Source: Tepidaquicella sp964564635 (GTDB taxonomy: Bacteria > Bacteroidota > Ignavibacteria > Tepidaquicellales > Tepidaquicellaceae). From it: 64,000 nucleotides of DNA. The position numbers and the translations under genes are program-made. Shown here piece after piece: positions 35,035 to 44,093 of the stretch. The notes under the pieces are model-generated. The model had not been told where the DNA came from and did no database searches. It worked only from the letters and a program-made list of their open reading frames with translations. Where the stretch lies: the NCBI GenBank assembly GCA_964564635.1, contig CAZMAR010000004.1:1-64000 (forward strand). Direction: 5' to 3'. Numbering within the stretch: position 1 is the stretch's first letter; the number at the start of each line of letters is the position of its first letter.

Positions 35035-37323
35035 ATTACTACGGGCGAAGACAGTAAAATATCAGGTATATTTTCATCCAAAACAAAATTTAATTTTAAA
35101 AAGAGCTATATTGTTAAGATAGCTTTAGGTATTGTTTTTGTTATTGTTATTTCATTCTTATTACCAAAATATTCTGATGTTGAGTTTGAATATGAAATTG
35201 GAAGTATCTGGACCAAGCAGGATTTAATAGCACCTTTTACTTTTCCAATTTATAAAGATAATCAGGAATATGAAGATGAAAAAAAAGAAGTCATTAAAAA
35301 TACAAAGCCGATTTTTATTGATTCTGTTGATGAATTAGATTCAAAAGAAAAAATAAATAAGTTTTTTCAGGAATTTCAAAAAGAATTAACTAATTTATCT
35401 AAAAAAATAAAACTCTCAAAATCTAATCTTGAAGATTCAATATTTGTAAAAGGAATAAACATTTCAGATATTTTTATTGCCGGTGTAGAGTTGGAAAAAT
35501 TATTTCTATCCTATAAGCAGAATACATATGAGTTTATCAAAATTGATTTCACGGACTTTGTTGATCTATTAAAGAAAAACTTAATTGAACTTTCATCCCA
35601 AAAAATAATCAATGCTAAAAAAGATACTCTTTCCTCGAAGGAAATCTCTATAAAAAAACATACACAGAAATTTTATAGTATTGAAAATATTGATAAAGTT
35701 ATAGATTTAAATGGAGCAAATGAAATTTTTTCAAAAAATGTTTTATCGGTTATAAATGATGACCAAATTAAGAATTTTGCTTTAAGGTTATTTAACAATT
35801 TTGTAAAAGAAAATCTTTTATTTGATAAAACTCTCACTGAACTTGAAATACAAAGTAGAATAGCACAGATACCAAAAACAGTTGGAATTGTACTTGAGAA
35901 CGAAAGGATAATTAGCAAACATGACCCGATTAACAAAATCACAAAACTAAAACTTGATTCATACAAAAAAGTTAGATTAGAAAATCTCGGCGTTCAGGAT
36001 ATTCTTAAACAGTACATTGGTAAAATAGTTATAAGTCTTTTATTCCTCGCTCTACTTACTATTTTCTTATCAATTATCCGTAAGAAAGTTTTTAATGATA
36101 ACTCAAAAATTATTTTAATTCTTTCCTTAATTTTTCTCGAGGCTTTCTTTGCTTACATTAGTATACAAATAAAAATTGATTATCCTGTAGAGTTACTGGT
36201 TTTCATTCCTGTTTCAGCAATTTTATTAACTATATTGTTTGATTCAAGGCTTGCTTTCTTTGTTCAAATGATTATCATTATGCTTACCGCTTCAATTAGA
36301 GGAGGGGATTTTTCTGGAGGATTTATTTCCTTCTGCGGTTCGATTTTAGCTATATTTAGCGTTCGAGATATTAAAAACCGTTCACAAATTTTCCGATCTG
36401 CTATTTTTATTTTTATTGGATATTCTTTATCAATTATTGCTGTGGGGCTGGATAAAATACAAACCGATTCTAATATTTTTACTGATTTAATTTTTGGGCT
36501 AATAAATTCTGTTATGTCTCCTATTATTGCATATGGACTGTTAATTTTTTATGAAAAGACTTTTAAAATTACTACTGATTTAACTTTACTTGAATTAGCA
36601 GATTTCAATCATCCATTACTCAAAAAGTTATCTACTGTTGCTCCTGGTACTTTTCACCACAGCGTTATTATGGCAAATCTTGCTGAAACAGCTGCGGAAG
36701 CAATTGGTGCTAATAGAATATTAACAAGAGTGGGTTGTTATTATCACGATGTTGGAAAAATTTTAAAACCTGAATACTATGTTGAAAATCAAATTGATAA
36801 AAAAAGTAAACATGAAAAATTAAATCCTAATATCAGCGCAAAAGTGATTATATCACATGTTAAAGAAGGGATTGAACTTGCGCGAAAATATAAATTACCT
36901 GAAGAGGTAATAAACTTTATTCCAATGCATCACGGGACGACTTTAGTTTCGTATTTCTATCAGAAAGCGAAAAATGTTGTAGCTGAGGAAAAAGAAGACA
37001 TTTCAGATTACATTTACAGATATCCAGGACCAAAACCACAGACTAAAGAGACAGGGATTGTTATGCTCGCCGATACAATAGAAGCTGCTACTCGTACTAT
37101 AGAAGATCCCACACCAGGAAAACTGGAAGATAAAATAGATGAAATTATTAAAAAGAGATTTATAGAGGGTGAGCTTGATGAGTGTGAATTAACTTTAAAA
37201 GACCTTTCCAAAATAAAATTGGCTTTTCTAAAAATACTTGTTGGAATACATCATCAGAGGATTAAATATCCCGAGGAGAAAGAGAACGGCAAGGATAATA
37301 ATAAAACTGCAGAATCTAAATAA
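35035..37323 (+). CDS. pgpH: 7TM-HD family c-di-AMP phosphodiesterase (PgpH-like), unusual start
   Basis: This membrane HD-domain protein is predicted to hydrolyse cyclic di-AMP. From 35035 it has a membrane anchor (about 24-44), an extracytoplasmic domain opening with the family motif WTKQDLIAPFTFPIYK, seven membrane helices at about 325-510, and an HD domain with FHHSVIMANLAE (His541-542), YYHDVGK (His571, Asp572) and MHHGTT (632). The N-terminal 150 codons are clearly coding but contain no ATG, GTG, TTG or CTG before TTG at 35491, which lies inside the extracytoplasmic domain. The stop at 35032 separates them from an in-frame ATG at 35005. Initiation at ATT 35035, or a point change in that stop, are the options. 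Its last base overlaps the recombinase start. Confidence 0.8.
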   Translation: MTTGEDSKISGIFSSKTKFNFKKSYIVKIALGIVFVIVISFLLPKYSDVEFEYEIGSIWTKQDLIAPFTFPIYKDNQEYEDEKKEVIKNTKPIFIDSVDELDSKEKINKFFQEFQKELTNLSKKIKLSKSNLEDSIFVKGINISDIFIAGVELEKLFLSYKQNTYEFIKIDFTDFVDLLKKNLIELSSQKIINAKKDTLSSKEISIKKHTQKFYSIENIDKVIDLNGANEIFSKNVLSVINDDQIKNFALRLFNNFVKENLLFDKTLTELEIQSRIAQIPKTVGIVLENERIISKHDPINKITKLKLDSYKKVRLENLGVQDILKQYIGKIVISLLFLALLTIFLSIIRKKVFNDNSKIILILSLIFLEAFFAYISIQIKIDYPVELLVFIPVSAILLTILFDSRLAFFVQMIIIMLTASIRGGDFSGGFISFCGSILAIFSVRDIKNRSQIFRSAIFIFIGYSLSIIAVGLDKIQTDSNIFTDLIFGLINSVMSPIIAYGLLIFYEKTFKITTDLTLLELADFNHPLLKKLSTVAPGTFHHSVIMANLAETAAEAIGANRILTRVGCYYHDVGKILKPEYYVENQIDKKSKHEKLNPNISAKVIISHVKEGIELARKYKLPEEVINFIPMHHGTTLVSYFYQKAKNVVAEEKEDISDYIYRYPGPKPQTKETGIVMLADTIEAATRTIEDPTPGKLEDKIDEIIKKRFIEGELDECELTLKDLSKIKLAFLKILVGIHHQRIKYPEEKENGKDNNKTAESK

Positions 37324-38240
37324 TGGATGATTTAAATGCAAAATTAGAGTTGTATAAAATTTATCTTCGTACAGAAAAAAATTTATCAGATAATACAATA
37401 AGTTCTTACAGTTTTGATATAAATAAATTATTCTCTTTCGCAAGAGAAGAAAAAAAAATTAATAACATTACGGAAATTAAAGAAGATACAATCCTTTCTT
37501 TTTTAAACCATATTCAGAGTACGGAAAGTAAGGAAGAAAATTTATTATCTGAAAAATCTATTAGTCGATATATTTCATCTTTTAGAAATTTTTTTAAGTT
37601 TCTTGAAAATGAAGGATTAATTTCCGCTAATCCAACTGAAAATATTGAATCTCCAAAGATTTCAAGAAAGTTACCTGATTTTCTTTCTTATGTTGAAGTT
37701 GAAATGTTGCTAAATAAACCTGATGTATCAAAAAAAATTGGTTTGCGTGATAAAGCAATTCTGGAAATTATGTATTCCTCTGGCTTAAGAGTTAGTGAGG
37801 TAATAAATTTAGAGTTAAATAATATTAATTTTGATGAATCTTTTTTGAATGTTTTTGGTAAAGGTTCTAAAGAAAGAATCATACCTATTGGAAAGATTGC
37901 TCTAAAGTGGTTAGGGAAATATATATTGGAAGGTAGACCATATTTTGCTAATAATAAATCAAAATATTTTGTTTTTCTGAATACTAAAGGATATAAAATG
38001 TCAAGGATGGCTATATGGCTAATTGTTGATAAATACGCAAAGCTTGCAAATATTAAAAAGAAGGTTCATCCCCACACACTTCGTCATACTTTTGCAACTC
38101 ATTTACTTGAAGGTGGTGCCGATATTAGAGTTATTCAGGAATTATTAGGACATTCAGATATCTCTACAACTCAAATATATACTCATATTACGAAAGATTA
38201 TCTTATAGAAGTTCATAAAACTTTTCATCCAAGATATTAA
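37323..38240 (+). CDS. Tyrosine recombinase, XerC/XerD type
   Basis: This chromosome-dimer-resolution type recombinase of 305 residues has an N-terminal SAM-like core-binding domain (about 5-100) and a catalytic domain with the full RKHRHY set: Arg155 in SSGLRVSEV, Lys near 180, His251 and Arg254 in HTLRHTFATH, His277 in LLGHSDI and Tyr286 in TQIYTH. The length and HTLRHTFATHLL motif are those of housekeeping XerC/D and not of a phage or transposon integrase. No att sites or mobile genes are nearby. XerC and XerD cannot be told apart here. It overlaps pgpH by one base. Confidence 0.9.
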   Translation: MDDLNAKLELYKIYLRTEKNLSDNTISSYSFDINKLFSFAREEKKINNITEIKEDTILSFLNHIQSTESKEENLLSEKSISRYISSFRNFFKFLENEGLISANPTENIESPKISRKLPDFLSYVEVEMLLNKPDVSKKIGLRDKAILEIMYSSGLRVSEVINLELNNINFDESFLNVFGKGSKERIIPIGKIALKWLGKYILEGRPYFANNKSKYFVFLNTKGYKMSRMAIWLIVDKYAKLANIKKKVHPHTLRHTFATHLLEGGADIRVIQELLGHSDISTTQIYTHITKDYLIEVHKTFHPRY

Positions 38241-38261
38241 TCATTATTTAGAGTTTTTAAA

Positions 38262-39746
38262 TTGAGTTTAATTGAATTAAAAAAAATTTCAAAAAGTTTC
38301 GGAAAAGTTAAAGCAAATGATAACATTTCTTTAACTATAGAAAATAATTCTGTTCATTGCTTAATAGGGGAAAACGGTGCTGGTAAAAGTACTTTGATGA
38401 AAATACTTTTTGGGGTTTATAAACCTGATTCTGGAGAGATTTTTATAAATGGTAAACAAGTTATTTTTAAGTCTTCGCTCGACGCTATCAAATTAAAAAT
38501 TGGAATGCTACATCAGCATTTTATGTTGATTGATAATTTTACAGTTCTTGAAAATGTAATTCTTGGAGCTGAGACTTCCAGAGGATATAAATTGGATTTT
38601 AAAAACGCTGAGAGAAGAATCAACGAAATAATAAGAAATTACAATTTACAATTAAACCCGCATGACTATGTAGATGAATTAAGTATTGGTGCAAAACAAA
38701 AAGTTGAATTGTTAAAATTATTATACAGAGATTCAGAGATTTTAATATTTGATGAACCAACAGCCGTTCTAACTCCAGTTGAGTTAAAAGATTTTTTTAA
38801 TATTTTGAATAATTTTAAGCGGGACGGTAAAACAATAATTTTAATTACTCATAAATTAAACGAGGTTAAAGACATATCCGATAAAGTCTCTGTACTTCGT
38901 AAAGGTAAACTTGTATATGAAACTGATAAAGATAATTTAGATATTTCTGAATTGGGGAAGCAAATAATTGGTGAAGTTAATGACATTGACACTATTGAAA
39001 AGATTGAGTTTAGCATTTCTAAGAAAGAGGAATTATTGATTGCTGAAAATATCAATCTTATTGAAAACGGCATTAAAAAGCTAAATAATTTAAATTTTTC
39101 CTTAAAAAGATTTAATATTTTGGGTTTGTGTGGGGTAGAAGGAAATGGGCAAAATGAACTTGTCGAAGTATTAATGGGAATTAGAAAAAAATATACAGGT
39201 AAAATTTCACCTGAAAATCTGAATATATCACTTGTTCCTGATGATAGAATTAAGAAAGGAATGATAGCAGAAATGAGTGTTGCTGAAAATTATTTTTTAA
39301 GAAAGCGAGACACTAAAGTTGCCTTCCGGAAGAAATTAAAAGAATTTGAGGAAGATATTGTTAACCAGTTCCTTGTTAGAATTCCATATTGGTTTTGTCC
39401 AATGAAATATCTATCAGGTGGAAATCAACAGAAAGCAATAGTAGGTAGGGAAATTTTGTTAAACAATGACATATTAATTTTTTCGCATCCAACAAGAGGT
39501 GTGGATATTAGAGCAAGAGAAAAAATTCACTTTGAAATTTTGATGCAACGAATGCGAGCTAAAGCAATCCTTCTTATATCCTCAGATATGGATGAATTGA
39601 TAACTCTTTCTGATGAATTGGCTGTTATGTATAAAGGTATGTTTTTAAAAGTTTTTTCGGAAAAGGATTTAAGAAAAGAATTAGAACTCAATAGAACTGC
39701 ATTTCTTGAAAGAATCGGAGAATTAATGATAGGAATAGTTAAATGA
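38262..39746 (+). CDS. ABC importer ATPase, nucleoside/BMP type, two ATPase domains
   Basis: This 494-residue protein has two tandem ATPase domains, like YufO/NupO and RbsA. The first is intact: GENGAGKST (about 37-45), LSIGAKQKVELLKLL and IFDEPTAVL. The second is degenerate at Walker A (GVEGNGQNEL) but keeps LSGGNQQKAIVGRE and HPTRGVD, as usual for this family. The start is TTG at 38262, 21 bases after the recombinase stop. It is followed by two permeases with overlap and a 3-base gap, so it forms an importer, probably for nucleosides. No substrate-binding lipoprotein is encoded nearby. Confidence 0.9.
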   Translation: MSLIELKKISKSFGKVKANDNISLTIENNSVHCLIGENGAGKSTLMKILFGVYKPDSGEIFINGKQVIFKSSLDAIKLKIGMLHQHFMLIDNFTVLENVILGAETSRGYKLDFKNAERRINEIIRNYNLQLNPHDYVDELSIGAKQKVELLKLLYRDSEILIFDEPTAVLTPVELKDFFNILNNFKRDGKTIILITHKLNEVKDISDKVSVLRKGKLVYETDKDNLDISELGKQIIGEVNDIDTIEKIEFSISKKEELLIAENINLIENGIKKLNNLNFSLKRFNILGLCGVEGNGQNELVEVLMGIRKKYTGKISPENLNISLVPDDRIKKGMIAEMSVAENYFLRKRDTKVAFRKKLKEFEEDIVNQFLVRIPYWFCPMKYLSGGNQQKAIVGREILLNNDILIFSHPTRGVDIRAREKIHFEILMQRMRAKAILLISSDMDELITLSDELAVMYKGMFLKVFSEKDLRKELELNRTAFLERIGELMIGIVK

Positions 39747-40777
39747 ATTCAAAAGTATTACAAAATTTTATTTCTATCTCGTTATCTATTATAGTTACTT
39801 TATTACTTACCTCATTAATTTTGATTGTGATAGGAAAAAATCCCTTTGATATATTCGGAATAATATTTTATGAAGTTTTCGCAAGTGGTTATGGTATTGG
39901 GCAGGCTCTTTTCAAAGCAACACCTTTGATATTTTGTGCTATAGGTCTTTCTTTCTGCTTCCATGCTTCATTATTTAATATTGGAGCAGAGGGGCAATTA
40001 AATGCTGGTACTTTTACTATGGCTGTTGTTGCCTATTATCTTTCTCCTTTGCCTGTTATTATCAATATTGCTCTTTCTCTTATTGCTGGTTTTTTGGTTA
40101 GTGCTTTTTTTGGATTTATCCCTGCAGTGATTAAAATTAAAAAAGGTGTAAGTGAAGTTATAACTACTATTATGCTTAATTTTATTATTCTCGCTTTAAT
40201 TAATTTTCTTTTAATTAATTATTTTGCTGTACCTGAAACTGTTAGGACGGAGAAGATTTCTGACAATTTATTTATGCCGAAATTTTCTGAATTATTCAAT
40301 CTTTTTGCTGGTTCATCATTAAATCTTAGTTTTTTAATTGCAATTTTGCTGGCTTTTATTTCTTATTTTTTAATTTATAAAACTAAATTTGGTTATAAAA
40401 TTCGTGCAATTGGATTTAATGAAACAGCTTCTAAATTTATGAGTATTAAAGTAAATAAAATTTATCTTATAACTTTTTTAATTGGTTCCGGTATTACATC
40501 TCTTGTTGCTCTAAATTTTGTATTAGGGTATAAGGGTTACTATGAATTTGGATTTTCTAATAACATTGGGTTTACTGCTATTGCTGTTGCTTTGCTTGCA
40601 AAAAATAATCCTATTGGTATTATATTTTCTGCATTTTTATTTGGAATTCTTGATTTCGGTGGTCTTGCTGTTAACACTTTTGTACCGAAAGAAATTATGT
40701 TTGTAATTCAAGGTATCATAATTCTATCAATAATTTCTGTTGATAAAATTGTAACCTATTTTTTTGAAAAACAATAA
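39743..40777 (+). CDS. ABC importer permease, NupP/YufP-like
   Basis: This 344-residue protein has eight to ten membrane helices, with the family motifs GLSFCFHASLFNIGAEGQL (about 73-91) and GVSEVITTIMLNF (about 135-147) and the cytoplasmic coupling segment RAIGFNETASKFMSIKV. These match the branched-chain/nucleoside permease family that pairs with a double ATPase. The start overlaps the ATPase stop by four bases (ATGA), and the second permease begins three bases after its stop. Confidence 0.9.
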   Translation: MNSKVLQNFISISLSIIVTLLLTSLILIVIGKNPFDIFGIIFYEVFASGYGIGQALFKATPLIFCAIGLSFCFHASLFNIGAEGQLNAGTFTMAVVAYYLSPLPVIINIALSLIAGFLVSAFFGFIPAVIKIKKGVSEVITTIMLNFIILALINFLLINYFAVPETVRTEKISDNLFMPKFSELFNLFAGSSLNLSFLIAILLAFISYFLIYKTKFGYKIRAIGFNETASKFMSIKVNKIYLITFLIGSGITSLVALNFVLGYKGYYEFGFSNNIGFTAIAVALLAKNNPIGIIFSAFLFGILDFGGLAVNTFVPKEIMFVIQGIIILSIISVDKIVTYFFEKQ

Positions 40778-40780
40778 ACA

Positions 40781-41689
40781 ATGGATCTAATTTTAAGTAT
40801 ATTAAATCTTTCTTTCTTTGCTCAGGTTTTGAGACTTTTTACCCCTTATTATCTGGGGGCTTCCGCTGCTAATTTTTCTGAAAGGGCCGGGGTTGTGAAT
40901 ATTGCAATTGAGGGATTTATGATTATCTCTGCATTCTTCTACTCTGTTTTTGCTATTTATTTAAATAATAGTTTTCTTGCTTTCGCCATTACAATAATAT
41001 TAAATATTTTATTTAGTCTTCTTTTTGCACTATTCACAGTTAAGTTAAAAGTAAATCAAATTGTCACCGGGGTTGGATTTAATTTACTTTTTGTTGGATT
41101 AGCAAACTTTTTACTTGTATATTTATTCCATAGTTCCAGCAACACTCCGAGATTTGTAAGTTTACCAAAAATTCCTTTGATATCAGAGGTAAATTATATT
41201 GGCAATGTTTTTGGTGATATAATAATTTTGTTTTCATTCTTTCTTGTCTTTGCCTCGAATGAATTGCTATTTAAAACAAAATTTGGATTGCGATTAAGAT
41301 CAGCAGGGGAGAATCCTGAAGCGGGTGAATCGTTAGGAGTAAGAGTTCGTTTATACAGAGTTTACGGAATATTAATTTGTGGTTTCTTATCAGCTTTGGC
41401 TGGTATATGGATTGCATCTTCTCAAAATACTTACAGCCAGGGAATGACTGCAGGGCGTGGATTCATTGCTCTTGCTGCTATGATTATTGGTAAGTGGAAA
41501 CCTATCAATATATTTTTTGTTTGTCTGATGTTTGCTTTTTTTGAATCACTTGAAATAACTTTGCAGATTACTCAGACTTTTATCCCATCACAAATTATAC
41601 AAATGCTACCTTACTTGATTACTGTTTTTGTTCTTCTTGGAGCTATTGGTAAAACTAAAGCTCCTGCATCTGATGGAGTGCCATATTAA
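40781..41689 (+). CDS. ABC importer permease, NupQ/YufQ-like
   Basis: The second permease of the importer is 302 residues. It begins with LRLFTPYYLGASAANFSERAG and has GVVNIAIEGFMIISA, then VNQIVTGVGFNLL and the coupling segment RSAGENPEAGESLGVRV, all standard for the YufQ branch. About eight membrane helices are visible. It ends the rightward operon, and its stop lies only two bases from the stop of the convergent nadK. A lone heterodimeric importer is expected to need a BMP-type binding protein from elsewhere on the chromosome. Confidence 0.9.
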   Translation: MDLILSILNLSFFAQVLRLFTPYYLGASAANFSERAGVVNIAIEGFMIISAFFYSVFAIYLNNSFLAFAITIILNILFSLLFALFTVKLKVNQIVTGVGFNLLFVGLANFLLVYLFHSSSNTPRFVSLPKIPLISEVNYIGNVFGDIIILFSFFLVFASNELLFKTKFGLRLRSAGENPEAGESLGVRVRLYRVYGILICGFLSALAGIWIASSQNTYSQGMTAGRGFIALAAMIIGKWKPINIFFVCLMFAFFESLEITLQITQTFIPSQIIQMLPYLITVFVLLGAIGKTKAPASDGVPY

Positions 41690-41691
41690 AT

Positions 41692-42552
41692 TTATTTTTT
41701 CCTTATATCTTCACCCCAGAGCAATTTGCTATTTAATGTTTGAAAATATGTTTTATTTATTCGCTTGATTACTTTTACTGTGTAATCTGCTCTCATTATT
41801 TTAACTGTTGTCTCTTTGTCAAATATATAAGATGTATGTCCATCAGAAGTTATCCTGATATTATCTTTGCCAACTGCTTTAATTAGAATCAAACCATCGT
41901 CGGGAACTACTATAGGTCTAAAATTCAATGTATGAGGACAAATTGGGGTTATTAATAATATATTACTATATGGACATATTATTGGACCACCGGCGGATAG
42001 GGAATAACCCGTAGAACCAGTTGGGGTAGATACTATTACACCATCACCTAAAAAATTTACAACTTTTTCATTATTATAACTAATATCAATTTCTATTACT
42101 CTGATTGAATTACTTTTATCTATAACTATTTCATTAATTCCGTATAGAAATTTTCTATTATCTAACTCTGCTGATATAACACAAAAGTCAATTATTTTAT
42201 ATTTCCCTTTTTCGACATTATTTATAAAATTATTTATTTCTTTTGGACCGACCTCAGCCATAAATCCAAGAGCACCAAGATTAACCCCTAAAATTGGTAT
42301 ATTGCTTTTACCAATAAGTCTTGCTGTATTTAAAAATGTTCCATCACCACCTAATGATAATAAGATATTACATTTTTCAATTATTTTTTTTAAAGGAATA
42401 ACTCTATCTTTATATTTGTTAGAATTAATATGTTCTTTTAGGGGTTCATCAATATAAAATTCTACTTTAATTTCTGTAAGGTGAGAAACAATTAAGTTCA
42501 GTACCGAACAAATGTTTTCCTTATTTTTATTTCCCGTTATTCCGTATATCAT
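41692..42552 (-). CDS. nadK: NAD kinase
   Basis: It phosphorylates NAD+ to NADP+. The nucleotide loop LSLGGDGTFLNTA (about 68-80), NLGALGFMAEV (96-106), NEIVID and the second glycine-rich segment VSTPTGSTGYSLSAGGPI (about 177-194) are all conserved in this 286-residue protein. It is the last gene of the leftward envelope operon and follows DUF1844 by one base, an arrangement that links NADP supply to that operon only by transcription. Confidence 0.95.
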   Translation of the reverse strand: MIYGITGNKNKENICSVLNLIVSHLTEIKVEFYIDEPLKEHINSNKYKDRVIPLKKIIEKCNILLSLGGDGTFLNTARLIGKSNIPILGVNLGALGFMAEVGPKEINNFINNVEKGKYKIIDFCVISAELDNRKFLYGINEIVIDKSNSIRVIEIDISYNNEKVVNFLGDGVIVSTPTGSTGYSLSAGGPIICPYSNILLITPICPHTLNFRPIVVPDDGLILIKAVGKDNIRITSDGHTSYIFDKETTVKIMRADYTVKVIKRINKTYFQTLNSKLLWGEDIRKK

Positions 42553-42553
42553 T

Positions 42554-42868
42554 TTATTCTTTTTTTGTGGACTCTGATGCTGGAGGCTCTTCTGATTTAT
42601 TTTCTGTAGGTTTATCTCTTTCTTCTATATAATTTAGTCGAAGATTAGTTAAAGTTTCATTAAGAAATCTTTGTTCACCTTCACTTAAATTACCTTTTGT
42701 TTTTTCAGTTAACATTTCTAAGGTATCTATAAAAAATTCAGCAATTTCAAGATTTTTTTCCACTTTATTTGTTGCTGGATTGGTTAATTTCCCGAGCATC
42801 ACCATTGCTTGTAATTGATAATGTGAAATTAATGTATAAAAAAGTTGTGATGATTTTTCTTTATCCAT
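42554..42868 (-). CDS. DUF1844 protein
   Basis: This 104-residue protein belongs to DUF1844: LFYTLISHYQLQAMVMLGKLTNPAT with the following IAEFFIDTLEMLTEKTKGNLSEGE segment, then a Pro/Glu-rich tail. Function is unknown; the family is small, cytoplasmic and helical. The start at 42868 lies one base after the O-antigen ligase stop. An upstream in-frame ATG at 42889 would add seven residues and overlap that gene by 20 bases. Confidence 0.85.
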   Translation of the reverse strand: MDKEKSSQLFYTLISHYQLQAMVMLGKLTNPATNKVEKNLEIAEFFIDTLEMLTEKTKGNLSEGEQRFLNETLTNLRLNYIEERDKPTENKSEEPPASESTKKE

Positions 42869-42869
42869 A

Positions 42870-44093
42870 TCACTTTTCTTTATTTTCAAATTTTAAAATA
42901 ATAAAAGGAAATGAAATATTGAAGAAAAAAAGTGATGCTACTTCCCAGTCAGTAAAATTGCATTCAAAGAGTCCCGATATATTTAGTGCAATTAAAGCTA
43001 ATATTGAGCCCATTGCAAGTTTCTTATATAAATCTCTTTTTGTTTTCTTGTAGATTTTAATATCTTGTATAAGCAGTGTTATCATAAAGCCTAAAAATCC
43101 TATAAAGCCTATTATCCCTGTTGTAACAAGAGTCATCATAAAATTATTATGTAAGTGTGAGCCTTCTGCTTCGTATTCTATGTTTTTATATCGCTTATAT
43201 ATTTCTCTGAATTCATTGTCTCCAGTTCCGAAGATGGGATAGTCCTTAAAAATTTTCAACCCTGTTTCCCACATTACAATCCTTGCTTTATTACTTTCGT
43301 GGTTTAAATCAAAAATTGATTTGTATCTGTCTTTAATTTGACCTGGAGAAATAAACCATATAGCAACAATTGTTACTAAAAAAATTACTAATGCCTTTTT
43401 ATTATACATAGCAGTAAAGAAAAATAAACATACTATTGTAGCAAAAATTACATTTCTTGAGAATGTTAATATCATTGAAACAAATATAGGGATTAGAAGA
43501 ATCAATATAAAAACTCTAATTCTATTTGCTAATTCTTTTTTTGCGAATATTAATGGAAAAGAAGATAAGAGGATTAGCATCTTAAGTTCACCCGTTGTAA
43601 TTGGATGTGTAAAGTATCCTAATCTGTTTGAGGAAGTATCAAGTTGTTTTAATCCTCTTAATATTTCATATAAAAATTTTATTGTTTCAAATGTAGAAAT
43701 TAATGAATAAAAAATTATTAACAGAAAGAAATATTTCATAAAATATGCAGAATCCTCGAATTTATCTATTGATACGAAGAAAACTGCTAACAATAGTAAT
43801 CTTTTTAAATCAATTAACGCACCTTCCGGAATGACTGCGAAAATTCTTGAAATAATTTCAGCAAGAATATAAATTATCAAAAAGATATTCGGAAGAAGCA
43901 AAACTTTTCTTACTTCATTATTTATAAAAAATTTTTTCTCTAAAATTAACCCAACTATCCATAAACCACCCCATATACCAAAAGAAATTGATGCAAGAGC
44001 AATGGTAACATTAATTGCTGTTAGATGTAAAAAAAGAAAAAATAATATTATTGAATTTATTTTCTTTAAGAATTCAGTTTCATTTATCTTCAT
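42870..44093 (-). CDS. O-antigen ligase/polymerase family protein (Wzy/WaaL-like)
   Basis: This 407-residue integral membrane protein has about eleven or twelve hydrophobic segments and a large extracytoplasmic loop holding FGTGDNEFREIYKRY and GSHLHNNFMMTLVTTGI (about 295-340). The conserved H-x-H-N-N-F motif in the loop before the last helices is typical of O-antigen ligases and Wzy-like polymerases. It probably attaches or polymerises glycan on a lipid carrier at the outer face of the inner membrane. It overlaps the MsbA-like gene by four bases. Ligase and polymerase cannot be distinguished. Confidence 0.8.
   Translation of the reverse strand: MKINETEFLKKINSIILFFLFLHLTAINVTIALASISFGIWGGLWIVGLILEKKFFINNEVRKVLLLPNIFLIIYILAEIISRIFAVIPEGALIDLKRLLLLAVFFVSIDKFEDSAYFMKYFFLLIIFYSLISTFETIKFLYEILRGLKQLDTSSNRLGYFTHPITTGELKMLILLSSFPLIFAKKELANRIRVFILILLIPIFVSMILTFSRNVIFATIVCLFFFTAMYNKKALVIFLVTIVAIWFISPGQIKDRYKSIFDLNHESNKARIVMWETGLKIFKDYPIFGTGDNEFREIYKRYKNIEYEAEGSHLHNNFMMTLVTTGIIGFIGFLGFMITLLIQDIKIYKKTKRDLYKKLAMGSILALIALNISGLFECNFTDWEVASLFFFNISFPFIILKFENKEK

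Noticed and set aside
37323..38240. Tyrosine recombinase as sign of a mobile element or integron
   Set aside because: Motifs and length are those of housekeeping XerC/D; no att repeats, cargo or phage genes nearby.
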